64,000 nucleotides of DNA from Bacteroidota bacterium (GTDB lineage: Bacteria; Bacteroidota; Bacteroidia; Chitinophagales; JADIYW01). Both the position numbers and the translations under genes were made by a program. Below, piece after piece: positions 37,413-46,307 of the stretch (positions are counted from its first letter, which is position 1; every line of letters begins with the position of its first letter). The notes below the pieces were generated by a model. The model did not search any database. It had not been told where the DNA came from and saw only the letters and a list, made by a program, of their open reading frames with translations. The stretch spans positions 905,923-969,922 of the forward strand of contig CAUJCO010000013.1 in assembly GCA_963169645.1 (NCBI GenBank), read 5' to 3'.

Positions 37413-37568
37413 TTATTCTAGTTCAATTTTTAATCTACATTGTTTTTTATTGCCTTGTTTCTTTTTATCCGGTTGTACTTTTGGAGCAAATCTTCCATCA
37501 AAGAAACCATCTTTTAATTGTTTCTTTCGAATGCTGGATTTTATATGTTTGAGTGTTTGTTTTTTCAT
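37413..37568 (-). CDS. 51-residue basic protein between PAH and flavin reductase
   Basis: ATG at 37568 to TAA at 37413 encodes 51 residues beginning MKKQTLKHIKSSIRKKQLKD, very rich in Lys/Arg. A short GFFDGRFAPK segment lies in the middle and the end is CRLKIELE. Its start is 1 nt after the PAH stop and its stop is 3 nt before the flavin reductase ATG, so it fits exactly into the operon. This placement is the main evidence that it is a gene. I do not recognise the family. The charge suggests nucleic-acid or ribosome contact, which is speculation. Confidence 0.6.
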   Translation of the reverse strand: MKKQTLKHIKSSIRKKQLKDGFFDGRFAPKVQPDKKKQGNKKQCRLKIELE

Positions 37569-37569
37569 C

Positions 37570-38346
37570 TTATAATTTAAAGTCTAAAGGTGTGGCATTT
37601 ACATTCTTATCATGTTTTATAGCTGTTAATGCGTGTGTCAATAGTTGCTTAATTTCAGGTATTGCATCAAACAAATCTTTGTAGGTATTTATCACATAAT
37701 ATCTATCTTGATAGTGATCTTTGTAATAGTGTTTTTCCATAATATCTTTTACATTAAATGGTAAGATATTGGCTTTTTCACCGAGACAAAAAATACTTTC
37801 ACCACTTGAAGATAAGATGCCTGCACCGTAAATACGCAAACCATCTTTTTGTTGTATCAAACCAAATTCTACGGTAAACCAATAAATTCTACCAATGAGT
37901 TCTATCGCTAAAGCATCATCGATATGTTGCAAGGCAATCTTGGAAAGTTCTTGTAGGTAATCGACAAAAAAAGGTTCAGTAAGCAACGGCATGTGTGCGA
38001 AACAATCGTGAAACATATCTGGTTCTTCGATGTAGTCGAGTTGTTCCAATTTGCGAAGCCAAGTGGAAGAAGGAAATTTTTTATCGGCTAACAATTCAAA
38101 AAAATCTTTATCCGGAATCAAGCCGGGTACAACTTCAATTTGCCAACCCGTTGTGTCTGCTAATACGTTGTTTACATGTTTGAAATCCGGAATTTTATCG
38201 ACACTAAAATGCATTAATTCCATTCCTTTTACAAACTCTTTTGACGCTCTATCTTGCAAGAGTACTTGTTGGCGTTGGAACAACAATTTCCATACGAGAA
38301 AATCCTCGTTCGTATAGTTGTCGTATTCTTGATGTAATCCAAACAT
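37570..38346 (-). CDS. phhA: Phenylalanine 4-monooxygenase
   Basis: This 258-residue protein is the bacterial, single-domain form of aromatic amino acid hydroxylase. The iron site is visible as EPDMFHDCFAHMPLL (H-x4-H) and YWFTVEFGLI (Glu). The pterin region is WQIEVVPGLIPDKDFFELLA. It converts phenylalanine to tyrosine with O2 and a reduced pterin, feeding the tyrosine breakdown genes downstream in coordinate order. No pterin-4a-carbinolamine dehydratase (phhB) lies next to it. Confidence 0.95.
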   Translation of the reverse strand: MFGLHQEYDNYTNEDFLVWKLLFQRQQVLLQDRASKEFVKGMELMHFSVDKIPDFKHVNNVLADTTGWQIEVVPGLIPDKDFFELLADKKFPSSTWLRKLEQLDYIEEPDMFHDCFAHMPLLTEPFFVDYLQELSKIALQHIDDALAIELIGRIYWFTVEFGLIQQKDGLRIYGAGILSSSGESIFCLGEKANILPFNVKDIMEKHYYKDHYQDRYYVINTYKDLFDAIPEIKQLLTHALTAIKHDKNVNATPLDFKL

Positions 38347-38417
38347 ATATTAGATGTAAGTATTAAGTATTAAGATTACCTTTCATTACTTCATTACTTC
38401 ATTATTTCATTATTACA

Positions 38418-39638
38418 TTATTCAATTATCGTATTTCGTACTTCACCAAAACCAATTTGTTTATCATCTATTTTGCAAACTGCACTTAATATAGTTGTGT
38501 CACCATCTTGCAAAAAAGTGCGTTCTTCCTTACCAATTTTTATTTTTTCTTTTCCGTTCCAAGTTAATTCTAACAAGCTACCAAAACTACTTTTTTCTTT
38601 TCCGGAGATGGTGCCGGTTCCTATTAAATCTCCAATGCGTAAGTTGCAGCCGTTTATAGTGTGATGTGCAATTTGTTGTGCTGCTGTCCAGTATAAATAT
38701 TTTGCGTTGGTAACGGCTACTGTACTTTTCTGCTTGTCTTTTGTTTCTATTTCGAATGTAATTTCAATGTCGAAATTTTTTCTGTTTTGTTCTTGCAAAT
38801 AAGGTAAAACTTCTTGAGTTTGATTGGGTGCGTCTGTCAAAAAATCTTTTAAGGCATCATAAGGAACGATCCAAGGTGAAATAGAAGTAGCAAAATTTTT
38901 ACCTAAAAATGGACCGAGCGGCTGATATTCCCAACGTTGAATATCGCGTGCAGAAAAATCGTTTAACAGAACGGCACCAAAAATATAACTGTCTGCAGCG
39001 TCAATGTTTACAGGTGTTCCAAGCGGATTTTCTTTTCCGATGATATATCCTAATTCTATTTCTATGTCTAATGTCTGTGATGCAGAGAATACTACATCTT
39101 CCCCTTTTAGTATTTGTCCATGCGGACGTTTTATATTTGTATTGGTTGTAATAATAGAGGAACTTCTTCCGTGATATGCAATCGGCATGTGCTTCCAATT
39201 GGGCAATAAAGGCTCGGCATTTGGACGAAACATCTTACCGACATTTGCCGCATGTTCTTCTGAAGAATAAAAATCTGTATAATCACCAATTTGAACGGGA
39301 ACATGCATTTTAGCCTCACCTTGTTGGAATAAAAATGCAGTATGATGTTGTTGAAAGAATGTACTTTCTGTGGTGAGCAATTGTTGTATTTTTTGTCGCA
39401 CGGTTAGATGAGTGTGCTGTCCTAATGCGATATAAGCATTCAGTGTTTGTTGTTGAAATACATTGTGGTCGATTAATCCATCAAAAAAATGCAACTCAAA
39501 TAGTTTAGATAGGTCGATGATGTGATTACCGATGGCCATGCCTGCACGTGCAGATTTTGTTGGAGTTGAGAAGATACCATACGGTAAATTGTGTAGGGTA
39601 AAATGTGGATGATGCTCGATGAATGATGCTAATATCAT
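38418..39638 (-). CDS. fahA: Fumarylacetoacetase
   Basis: The 406-residue enzyme starts at the ATG at 39638 (MILASFIEHHPHF). A TTG three codons upstream is in frame. An SH3-like N-terminal domain is followed by the FAH catalytic domain: YTDFYSSEEHAANVGKMFRP, MPIAYHGRSSSI, LDIELGYIIGKENPLG-type metal Glu residues, and DFSARDIQRWEYQPLGPFLG with NF. It hydrolyses fumarylacetoacetate to fumarate and acetoacetate, the last step of tyrosine degradation. The maleylacetoacetate isomerase for the preceding step is not in the window. Confidence 0.95.
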   Translation of the reverse strand: MILASFIEHHPHFTLHNLPYGIFSTPTKSARAGMAIGNHIIDLSKLFELHFFDGLIDHNVFQQQTLNAYIALGQHTHLTVRQKIQQLLTTESTFFQQHHTAFLFQQGEAKMHVPVQIGDYTDFYSSEEHAANVGKMFRPNAEPLLPNWKHMPIAYHGRSSSIITTNTNIKRPHGQILKGEDVVFSASQTLDIEIELGYIIGKENPLGTPVNIDAADSYIFGAVLLNDFSARDIQRWEYQPLGPFLGKNFATSISPWIVPYDALKDFLTDAPNQTQEVLPYLQEQNRKNFDIEITFEIETKDKQKSTVAVTNAKYLYWTAAQQIAHHTINGCNLRIGDLIGTGTISGKEKSSFGSLLELTWNGKEKIKIGKEERTFLQDGDTTILSAVCKIDDKQIGFGEVRNTIIE

Positions 39639-39674
39639 AAAACGCAATGTTTAAATTAATGTGTGCTTTTGTGT

Positions 39675-40097
39675 TTAATTCGATAAATTTTCTTGTATTT
39701 TTTTCGTAATACGTTCGATGTGTGCAATGTCTTTATCGGATAAATCTTGCCATCCTTTTTTTCTGAATTCAATCACGTTGGGCATTAATTTTTGGACTAA
39801 TATTTTTCCTTTTTTACTCAAAGATATATTGTACCGTCTTTTATCTTTTTGACAAGCTTCTCGTGTTGCCAATTCTTTCTTTACCAATAAATCAATAATA
39901 CGCGTAATTGTAGGTGCATCTTTGGAGCAATGTTCACATAATTCTACTTGATTTTGTGTTCCATGTGTGTGTAATTCAAATAAAACAACCCATTGGTCAA
40001 CGGTAATGCCTACACCAATTTCATTGAAATGTCGCTGTAATTCTAACTTTATTTTCTTCGCTGTTGATTCTAATATGTATCCGTAATTAAAGTTCAT
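39675..40097 (-). CDS. MarR family transcriptional regulator
   Basis: This 140-residue winged-helix protein has QNQVELCEHCSKDAPTITRIIDLL as the recognition region and the wing KKELATREACQKDKRRYNISLSKKGK. It lies between fumarylacetoacetase and HPPD on the same strand, so it probably senses an intermediate such as homogentisate and controls the pathway. No clear inverted repeat was found immediately upstream of it. The flanking spacers are AT-rich low-complexity sequence. Confidence 0.9.
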   Translation of the reverse strand: MNFNYGYILESTAKKIKLELQRHFNEIGVGITVDQWVVLFELHTHGTQNQVELCEHCSKDAPTITRIIDLLVKKELATREACQKDKRRYNISLSKKGKILVQKLMPNVIEFRKKGWQDLSDKDIAHIERITKKIQENLSN

Positions 40098-40183
40098 TTT
40101 TTTTAATGTAATAATGTATTAATAAATCAATGTAATAATGCGATTAAAAAATTATTTAATTACTACATTATTACATTATTCAA

Positions 40184-41320
40184 TTAAAGTGTTCCACGCT
40201 TTGCTTGCTCTCTTTCTATGCTTTCAAATAATGCTTTAAAGTTTCCTGCACCAAACCCTTTGGCACCCATTCTTTGTATTATTTCAAAAAATAAAGTAGG
40301 TCTATCTTGTACAGGCTTGGTAAATATCTGCAATAAATAGCCATCTTCATCTGCGTCAATTAAAATCCCTAATTTTTCTAATGTTTGAATATCTTCTTTT
40401 AAGAGTCCAAAATGTTTTCCTAAACGTTGCGGAATTGCTTGATAATAGGAAGCCGGTGGAGCAGATAGAAACTCTACACCGCGTTGTTGCATTTGTGTTA
40501 CCGTTGTGATAATATCATCTGTGGCAACTGCGATATGTTGCACACCTGCACTTTCATAAAAATCTAAATATTCTTCTATCTGAGATTTCTTTTTTCCTTT
40601 TGCCGGTTCATTAATCGGAAATTTAATTCTGCCGTTTCCATTGCTCATTACTTTACTCATTAAAGCAGAATATTCGGTATGAATTTGTTTGTCGTCAAAC
40701 GATAAAAAGTTGACAAAACCCATAACCTCTTCATACCATTTTACCCATGTATTCATTTCATTCCAACCCACATTTCCAACCATGTGATCGATATATTTTA
40801 AACCCACTTCCGTCGGATTGTACTCGGAAGTATGAGCCTGAAATCCGGGCAAGAAAATTCCGTGGTAATTTTTTCGTTCTACAAAAATATGCACCGTTTC
40901 GCCGTAGGTATGAATGCCGGAACGTACGGTTTCGCCGTAGGCATCTTTTTCAATAATTGGCTCAAAGTAGGGTTTTGCACCACGCTTTGTTGTTTCTTCA
41001 AATGCTTTGGTTGCATCCTCTACCCAAAGTGCAATCACTTTCACCGCATCGCCATGTTTTACTATATGGTGATTGATTGCGGAATCTGATGTTAAAGGTG
41101 TGGTTAATACCAACCGTATTTTATCTTGTTTTAGCACGTACGAAACTTTGTCGCTTACACCTGTTTCTAAGCCGGCATACGCATACGATTGAAAGCCGAA
41201 TGCTGTTTTGTAATAGTGTGCAGCTTGTTTAGCATTGCCCACATACAACTCAACATAATCCGTACCGAGCAATGGCAAAAAATCTTGAGCACCTTCAAAT
41301 ATTTTTTCTAAATTTTCCAT
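40184..41320 (-). CDS. hppD: 4-hydroxyphenylpyruvate dioxygenase
   Basis: This 378-residue protein has two vicinal-oxygen-chelate halves. Iron ligands are in YIDHMVGNV (His), GVQHIAVATDDI (His) and the late TRPTLFFEIIQRMGAKGFGA-type segment (Glu, here within RPTLFFEIIQR). It converts 4-hydroxyphenylpyruvate to homogentisate with O2, decarboxylation and side-chain migration. The C-terminal FGAGNFKALFESIEREQAKR helix that gates the site is intact. Two ATTATCAAATT direct repeats lie upstream of the start (about 41374-41400), possibly regulatory. Confidence 0.95.
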   Translation of the reverse strand: MENLEKIFEGAQDFLPLLGTDYVELYVGNAKQAAHYYKTAFGFQSYAYAGLETGVSDKVSYVLKQDKIRLVLTTPLTSDSAINHHIVKHGDAVKVIALWVEDATKAFEETTKRGAKPYFEPIIEKDAYGETVRSGIHTYGETVHIFVERKNYHGIFLPGFQAHTSEYNPTEVGLKYIDHMVGNVGWNEMNTWVKWYEEVMGFVNFLSFDDKQIHTEYSALMSKVMSNGNGRIKFPINEPAKGKKKSQIEEYLDFYESAGVQHIAVATDDIITTVTQMQQRGVEFLSAPPASYYQAIPQRLGKHFGLLKEDIQTLEKLGILIDADEDGYLLQIFTKPVQDRPTLFFEIIQRMGAKGFGAGNFKALFESIEREQAKRGTL

Positions 41321-41405
41321 TTTCTATATTTCCAAGATTTCTGATTAAATGAGAAAAACAGTCAATCTTAACATTATCAAATTTGCTAATTATCAAATTA
41401 TTTCA

Positions 41406-42563
41406 TTAATCCAACCAACTTTTATAATATTTTCCATCGTCTATTTTTAATGCTGCTTCTGTTACCATTAATGGTTTAAACGTGTCAATCATAACAGCTA
41501 ATTCTTGTGTGTCTTTTTGTTCGATACTGCGTTCCATGGCTCCGGGTGCCGGACCGTGTGGTATGCCTTTCGGATGCAGTGTAATATGACCTTGTTCAAT
41601 ATTATTTCTACTCATAAAATCGCCATCTACATAATACAATACCTCATCACTGTCGATATTGCTGTGGTTATACGGTGCCGGAATTGCTAAAGGGTGATAA
41701 TCATACAAGCGTGGACAAAACGAACATACGACGAGTGCGTTGGTTTCAAAAGTTTGATGCACAGGTGGTGGTTGATGAACACGTCCGGTTATTGGTTCGA
41801 AATTATGTATGCTAAAACCAAAAGGATAATTGTAGCCATCCCAACCAATCACATCAAACGGATGCGTAGCATACACCAACTCGTGCAACATATTTTGTTT
41901 TTTTATTTTGATGTGATAGTCGCCCTTATCATCGTGTGTTTCTAATGTTTGAGGTAATTTAAAATCGCGTTCACAAAAGGGTGCGTGTTCTAATAATTGA
42001 CCGGATTCATTTTTATAGCGTTTAGGCGTGTAGATGGGTGCATGTGATTCTAAGTAGAGTAATCGATTATCTTCAGAATTAAATTCAATTTGATATATCA
42101 TGCCGCGAGGTATGATTAAATAATCGCCATACTCAAAAGGAATATTGCCCATAATGGTGCGCAATGTTCCGCTTCCTTTATGGATAAATAACATCTCATC
42201 CGCATCCGCATTTTTATAAAAATACGCGTTGAGTGATTGCCGTGGTGCGGCTAACCCAATTACACAATCGCTGTTTACTAATAAATCTTTTCTGCTGTCT
42301 AAAAAATCATCAGATGGTTCAATATGAAAACCTTGTAAGAGTAAAGCTTTAATATTTTTTTCGATGGCGATTTTGGGTGTAACATCTTTTGATGATAAAA
42401 TCTCTTTTACTTGTGTTGGTCTATGTATGTGATATAATAAAGATGAATGCCCGTGAAAACCTTCTGTCCCGAATAATTGTTCGTAATAAAAATTCCCATT
42501 TTCTGATTTGAAAATGGTATGCCGTTTTGGTGGTACTTTTCCAAGTTGATGATAGATAGGCAT
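41406..42563 (-). CDS. hmgA: Homogentisate 1,2-dioxygenase
   Basis: The 385-residue cupin enzyme shows the iron ligands in YNHSNIDSDEVLYYVDGDF (His and Glu) and HPKGIPHGPAPG (His). The MLFIHKGSGTLRTIMGNIPF stretch is in the N-terminal cupin half. It opens the homogentisate ring to maleylacetoacetate. It is shorter than the human enzyme (about 445 residues) but typical for Bacteroidota forms. It lies immediately upstream of HPPD on the same strand. Confidence 0.95.
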   Translation of the reverse strand: MPIYHQLGKVPPKRHTIFKSENGNFYYEQLFGTEGFHGHSSLLYHIHRPTQVKEILSSKDVTPKIAIEKNIKALLLQGFHIEPSDDFLDSRKDLLVNSDCVIGLAAPRQSLNAYFYKNADADEMLFIHKGSGTLRTIMGNIPFEYGDYLIIPRGMIYQIEFNSEDNRLLYLESHAPIYTPKRYKNESGQLLEHAPFCERDFKLPQTLETHDDKGDYHIKIKKQNMLHELVYATHPFDVIGWDGYNYPFGFSIHNFEPITGRVHQPPPVHQTFETNALVVCSFCPRLYDYHPLAIPAPYNHSNIDSDEVLYYVDGDFMSRNNIEQGHITLHPKGIPHGPAPGAMERSIEQKDTQELAVMIDTFKPLMVTEAALKIDDGKYYKSWLD

Positions 42564-42686
42564 GGTTTTTTAATTTAGAATGAAGTAATTAAATAATTAA
42601 ATAATATAGCAATGCCTGTTCATTATTTATTAGCTTCATTTTTATTACATCAAAAATTATTGAATTATTACACTGTTCCATTATTC

Positions 42687-42747
42687 CATTATTTCATTAT
42701 TTCATTATTTCATTATTTCATTATTTCATTATTTCATTATTTCATTA
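42687..42747. repeat. 8-bp tandem repeat (CATTATTT)n
   Basis: Seven full copies of CATTATTT plus a partial eighth run into the stop codon of the dehydrogenase at 42745. Related but imperfect tracts occupy other spacers in this part of the window (about 6440-6490, 38380-38425 and 40140-40180). Confidence 0.9.
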
Positions 42748-43974
42748 CGAAAGCTCTTCTATTGCAAGTTGCAACGCATTTTTGGTAATGTAAATACTTC
42801 TTTTTTCTTTCTGATATATTTTCTCTATGGCGTGAAAGATTGTTTTAGATACATCTTGAAATATGGCGTCGTCAGTTATTTTTACATTTTTATGCATTAA
42901 ATATGCAAATACACGTGCCATGCCACAGTTGGCTATAAAATCCGGGATGACGGCAATTTTTGCATCGGCTTTGCTCAGTATTTTTCCATAAAAAATTTCT
43001 GCATCATTAAAAGGTACATTGGCACCTGATGCTATTACTTTTACTCCGGATTTTAAAAGAGCAGATAAATTATCTTCGCTCACAAATCGAGAACCGGCAG
43101 CCGGTACAAAAATATCGGTTGGTGTATGCCAAAATGCTGTTTGTGCTGTTTCAAATGGCATTAAGTGTTTGTGATACAGCTTGTTGTTTTTGCGATGTAG
43201 GAATAATTCTTTGATTTCATCAAATGTGTATCCTTCTTCTTTAATCATTGCACCGGTAATGTCAATGATTCCGTTTATTTTCACACCTTGCTGTGCCAAA
43301 AAATATGCGGCAGCTGCACCAACGTTTCCGAAGCCTTGTATGGTTGCTTTTTTATTTTGTATTGTTTGATGGTGATAAATTTGATAATAATGCTTAATAG
43401 ATTCCGCCACACCGTATCCGGTAATCATATCGGCAACTAAATAGCCGGCTTTCTTGGATGGTGTGTAATCTTCATCTTCGATGAGTTTGGAAACGCCTAC
43501 TCGCAATTGACCAATCTTGTTTATTTTATCTTTTTCTTTGGGATGGAAATGTCCGTTTACAATGCCTTCTTGTGGATGCCAAATACCAAATTCTTCTGTA
43601 ATTGGAATTACTTCGTCAATTTCATCTACATTCATATCGCCTCCGGTACCGTAATAGTTTTTTAAGATGGGTGCAATGGCATTGAACCAGCGTTCCAACA
43701 CTTCTTTTTTGCGCGTGTCGTTCGGGTCAAAGTTGATACCTGATTTTGCACCACCAATGGCAGGTCCGGAAACGGAGAATTTTATTTCCATAGTTTTGGC
43801 TAATGAAATAACTTCGTGTTTGGTTAGTCCTTTACGCATGCGAGTGCCACCACCAGCCGCACCGCCACGCAATGAATTGATAACAAGCCAACCTTGTGCA
43901 TCGGTTTTGGTGTCGTTCCATTCGAAGATAATTTCGGGTGCTTTTTCTTCAAAAGCTCGTATAAAATCTGCCAT
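42745..43974 (-). CDS. Glu/Leu/Phe/Val dehydrogenase
   Basis: This 409-residue amino acid dehydrogenase has GGAAGGGTRM and SGPAIGGAKSGINFDP (catalytic Lys), YYGTGGDMNVDEIDEV (catalytic Asp) and a Rossmann domain with IQGFGNVGAAAAYFLAQQG. The family interconverts an amino acid and its 2-oxo acid with NAD(P). Specificity among glutamate, leucine and phenylalanine cannot be settled by eye. Its position beside phenylalanine/tyrosine breakdown suggests a role in amino acid catabolism. A perfect 16-bp palindrome lies 57 nt upstream of the start. Confidence 0.88.
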   Translation of the reverse strand: MADFIRAFEEKAPEIIFEWNDTKTDAQGWLVINSLRGGAAGGGTRMRKGLTKHEVISLAKTMEIKFSVSGPAIGGAKSGINFDPNDTRKKEVLERWFNAIAPILKNYYGTGGDMNVDEIDEVIPITEEFGIWHPQEGIVNGHFHPKEKDKINKIGQLRVGVSKLIEDEDYTPSKKAGYLVADMITGYGVAESIKHYYQIYHHQTIQNKKATIQGFGNVGAAAAYFLAQQGVKINGIIDITGAMIKEEGYTFDEIKELFLHRKNNKLYHKHLMPFETAQTAFWHTPTDIFVPAAGSRFVSEDNLSALLKSGVKVIASGANVPFNDAEIFYGKILSKADAKIAVIPDFIANCGMARVFAYLMHKNVKITDDAIFQDVSKTIFHAIEKIYQKEKRSIYITKNALQLAIEELS

Positions 43975-44030
43975 ATTTTTTGGATGATATGAACGAATCT
44001 TTCTTTACTTAACATTAAATATACATAAAT

Positions 44031-44046
44031 AGTTGTTATAACAACT
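44031..44046. promoter_or_regulatory. Palindrome upstream of the dehydrogenase gene
   Basis: AGTTGTTATAACAACT is a perfect 16-bp palindrome 57 nt before the start of the dehydrogenase at 43974. It could be an operator for a dimeric regulator. The rest of the 448-bp gap (43975-44422) shows no gene I can support. Confidence 0.45.
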
Positions 44047-44422
44047 ACTTTGTGTTCGGAATTTTTGTTAAATAGATTACTTGTATTCGATAATATGTAG
44101 GTGTGTGTTGCCATACACTTAGGTGTAGATTGAAAAAATCATTCTCCTGAAAATGGGAATCACTGAGCGATAACAAACAAGATATATTGGAATCAATGGA
44201 CGACTGAAAGTTGCCGGATGCTATATATATTGCTGCGTTAGCGATAGAAGTGGAAATGTTTTTTTGATGGAAGGTTAGGTGCGTGGCAAAAAAAAACATT
44301 GCAACGAATAGCGCGGCACCGAGTGGCTTTGTGTGTGGCGGTGCAACGCCCAAAAATAATCAATAAGAGTTTTGAGAAACGTCAAATAATATTTTAAAAA
44401 AATAGTGCATCTTTGTCTTATT

Positions 44423-45004
44423 ATGATACGCAAAATCTTTATTCTTATTTTTAAGATGTTGGGCTGGAAGTTGAAAACGGAAGCCATAAAAGGTATTAAA
44501 CAGTCGATTACGATTGCGGCACCGCATACGGCAAATATGGATTTGCCCATTGCAAAAGCTGCATTTGATTTGATGGGATTACCGTTGCGTTTTACGGTGA
44601 AAAGAGAATGGGTCCGTTTTCCGTTTAAAAGCATCATGGAGGATTTGGGTGCAATTGCAATTGATAGAAGTCCGAAAAAACCGGGTGATCCGAGACCAAG
44701 CATGGTGGAAGCGATGACCAACTTATTTAAAGAAAATGAAGAATTACATGTGATGGTAACACCGGAAGGTACGCGTAGTTTGCGTACAGAATGGAAAACA
44801 GGATTTTGGTACACCGCAAAAGCGGCAAATGTGCCAATTTTATTAGGTTATTTAGATTATAAAAATAAGATTGCGGGTATTGGTAAAATTATTTACCCGA
44901 CAAATTTGGAAGATGACATGCGCACGATGATGGAATTTTATAAAGACATTACACCCTGCCATCCGGAGAAGTTTAGCATCGACTTACGTTATGCACCGAA
45001 ATAA
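44423..45004 (+). CDS. PlsC-like 1-acylglycerol-3-phosphate acyltransferase (first of two)
   Basis: The start is the ATG at 44423. A GTG at 44405 is in frame but unlikely. This 193-residue protein of the PlsC/LPLAT superfamily has APHTANMDLP (HX4D catalytic motif), GAIAIDRSP, and TPEGTRSLRTEWKTGFWYTA (the PEGTR acceptor-binding motif). It lacks long membrane helices and is shorter than classic PlsC, like the small Bacteroidota acyltransferases of this type. The acyl acceptor is uncertain. It is followed by a close paralogue after 83 nt. Confidence 0.87.
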   Translation: MIRKIFILIFKMLGWKLKTEAIKGIKQSITIAAPHTANMDLPIAKAAFDLMGLPLRFTVKREWVRFPFKSIMEDLGAIAIDRSPKKPGDPRPSMVEAMTNLFKENEELHVMVTPEGTRSLRTEWKTGFWYTAKAANVPILLGYLDYKNKIAGIGKIIYPTNLEDDMRTMMEFYKDITPCHPEKFSIDLRYAPK

Positions 45005-45087
45005 GGTCTAATCGGTATTGTGTAGTTAGTTTCGGTGAAAATTTTTAAAATAAGATATTTTATTTTTGGACCAGAAAACTACGATAT

Positions 45088-45672
45088 ATGCTGAGACTAT
45101 TTTCTCAAATGATTTTAATGGCAAAAGGTTGGTCGTATCAGGTGGATGCGATAAAGCCGATTGATAAATGTGTGTTGATTGTGGCACCGCACACATCTGC
45201 TTGGGACATGGTTTTAGGCAAAGCGATTTTTGTGCTGGCGGATATTCCGGTGAAAATTGCAATTAAAAAAGAGGCTTTTTTTTGGCCTATGAGTTGGGTT
45301 TTGCAGTATTTGGGTGCAACACCGATAGATAGAACGCCAAAAGATGGCACTACAAACAGAATAAGCTTGGTAGATGCGATGGCAAACAGCATAAAAAATG
45401 AAAAGAAGATTTGCATGGTGATAACACCGGAAGGAACGCGCGGCAAACGCAAACAATGGAAAACCGGATTTTATCATATTGCATTAAAAGCAAATGTGCC
45501 AATTGCGTTGGGTTATTTAGATTTTGAAGTGAAAGAAGGCATTATTGATAAGATATTATATCCATCCGGTGATATGGATAAAGATATGCGCGAAATAATG
45601 GCGTATTATAAAGATAAAGTACATTTAGGAAAATATCCGAATCGTTGTGCACTGGATGAGCGTTGGAGTTGA
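45088..45672 (+). CDS. PlsC-like acyltransferase (second of two)
   Basis: This 194-residue protein is a tandem paralogue of the gene at 44423, with APHTSAWDMV (HX4D), GATPIDRTPKDGT and TPEGTRGKRKQWKTGFYHIA in the same places. The two share layout and many residues, so duplication followed by divergence is likely. They may acylate different acceptors or work one after the other. Neither has a signal peptide. It is convergent with the response regulator gene. Confidence 0.87.
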   Translation: MLRLFSQMILMAKGWSYQVDAIKPIDKCVLIVAPHTSAWDMVLGKAIFVLADIPVKIAIKKEAFFWPMSWVLQYLGATPIDRTPKDGTTNRISLVDAMANSIKNEKKICMVITPEGTRGKRKQWKTGFYHIALKANVPIALGYLDFEVKEGIIDKILYPSGDMDKDMREIMAYYKDKVHLGKYPNRCALDERWS

Positions 45673-45689
45673 TGCTACTCGCTATGCAT

Positions 45690-46307
45690 TTATATCAATC
45701 CTAATTGCATTGCTACTTTAATAAGTGAAGTAGTGTTGTTTACTTTCAATTTTTCTAACAGGTGCTTGCGGTGTGTGTCTACTGTTGTTACACTAATAAA
45801 TAGTTGTTTGCCTACTTCGGCACTGGTCATTCCATCGGCAATTAATTTTAAAATTTCTTTTTCTCTACGGGTTAGCATTGGGCTTTGTGCGGATTGGGTT
45901 TTTATATTTTCAGAAACTTCTTTGGATAAATATTGTTTGTGAGCTAATACGGTTTGAATGGCATCCAACATTTCTTCTTTCGTAGCATTTTTTAATAGAT
46001 AGCCGTTAGCACCATGGTTCAACATGCTATTGATAAAACTATTTTGATTGAATGTGCTAAGTGCGATTATTTTTATGGTTGGATATGATGCCTTGATGTC
46101 TTTGCAAATATCAATGCCACTTTTATCAGGTAGATTGATGTCCAAAAAAATAACATCAGGTTGTATGCGTTGCAGAAATGCCATACAGCTTTCGGCATTT
46201 TGTGCGTAGCCTACCACATTTATTTCGGGTTGATATTGCATAAGTGAGATGATACCTTCAATAATCATGTAATGATCATCCACTATAAATAATTCAATTG
46301 GTTTCAT
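45690..46307 (-). CDS. NarL/FixJ-type response regulator
   Basis: This 205-residue protein has an N-terminal receiver (ELFIVDDHYMIIEGI, DVIFLDINLPDKSGIDIC with the phospho-Asp, and LLKNATKEEML). The LuxR-type HTH follows: LTRREKEILKLIADGMTSAEVGKQL, FISVTTVDTHRKHLLEKL. Its ATG overlaps the stop of the kinase gene (ATGA), so the pair is translationally coupled. Targets are unknown. The beta-helix lipoprotein divergent from the kinase is a candidate. Confidence 0.93.
   Translation of the reverse strand: MKPIELFIVDDHYMIIEGIISLMQYQPEINVVGYAQNAESCMAFLQRIQPDVIFLDINLPDKSGIDICKDIKASYPTIKIIALSTFNQNSFINSMLNHGANGYLLKNATKEEMLDAIQTVLAHKQYLSKEVSENIKTQSAQSPMLTRREKEILKLIADGMTSAEVGKQLFISVTTVDTHRKHLLEKLKVNNTTSLIKVAMQLGLI

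Noticed and set aside
44045-44353. A 102-codon minus-strand frame in the gap upstream of the dehydrogenase
   Set aside because: It needs a TTG start, has no recognisable domain and shows an odd composition, so it is likely chance.
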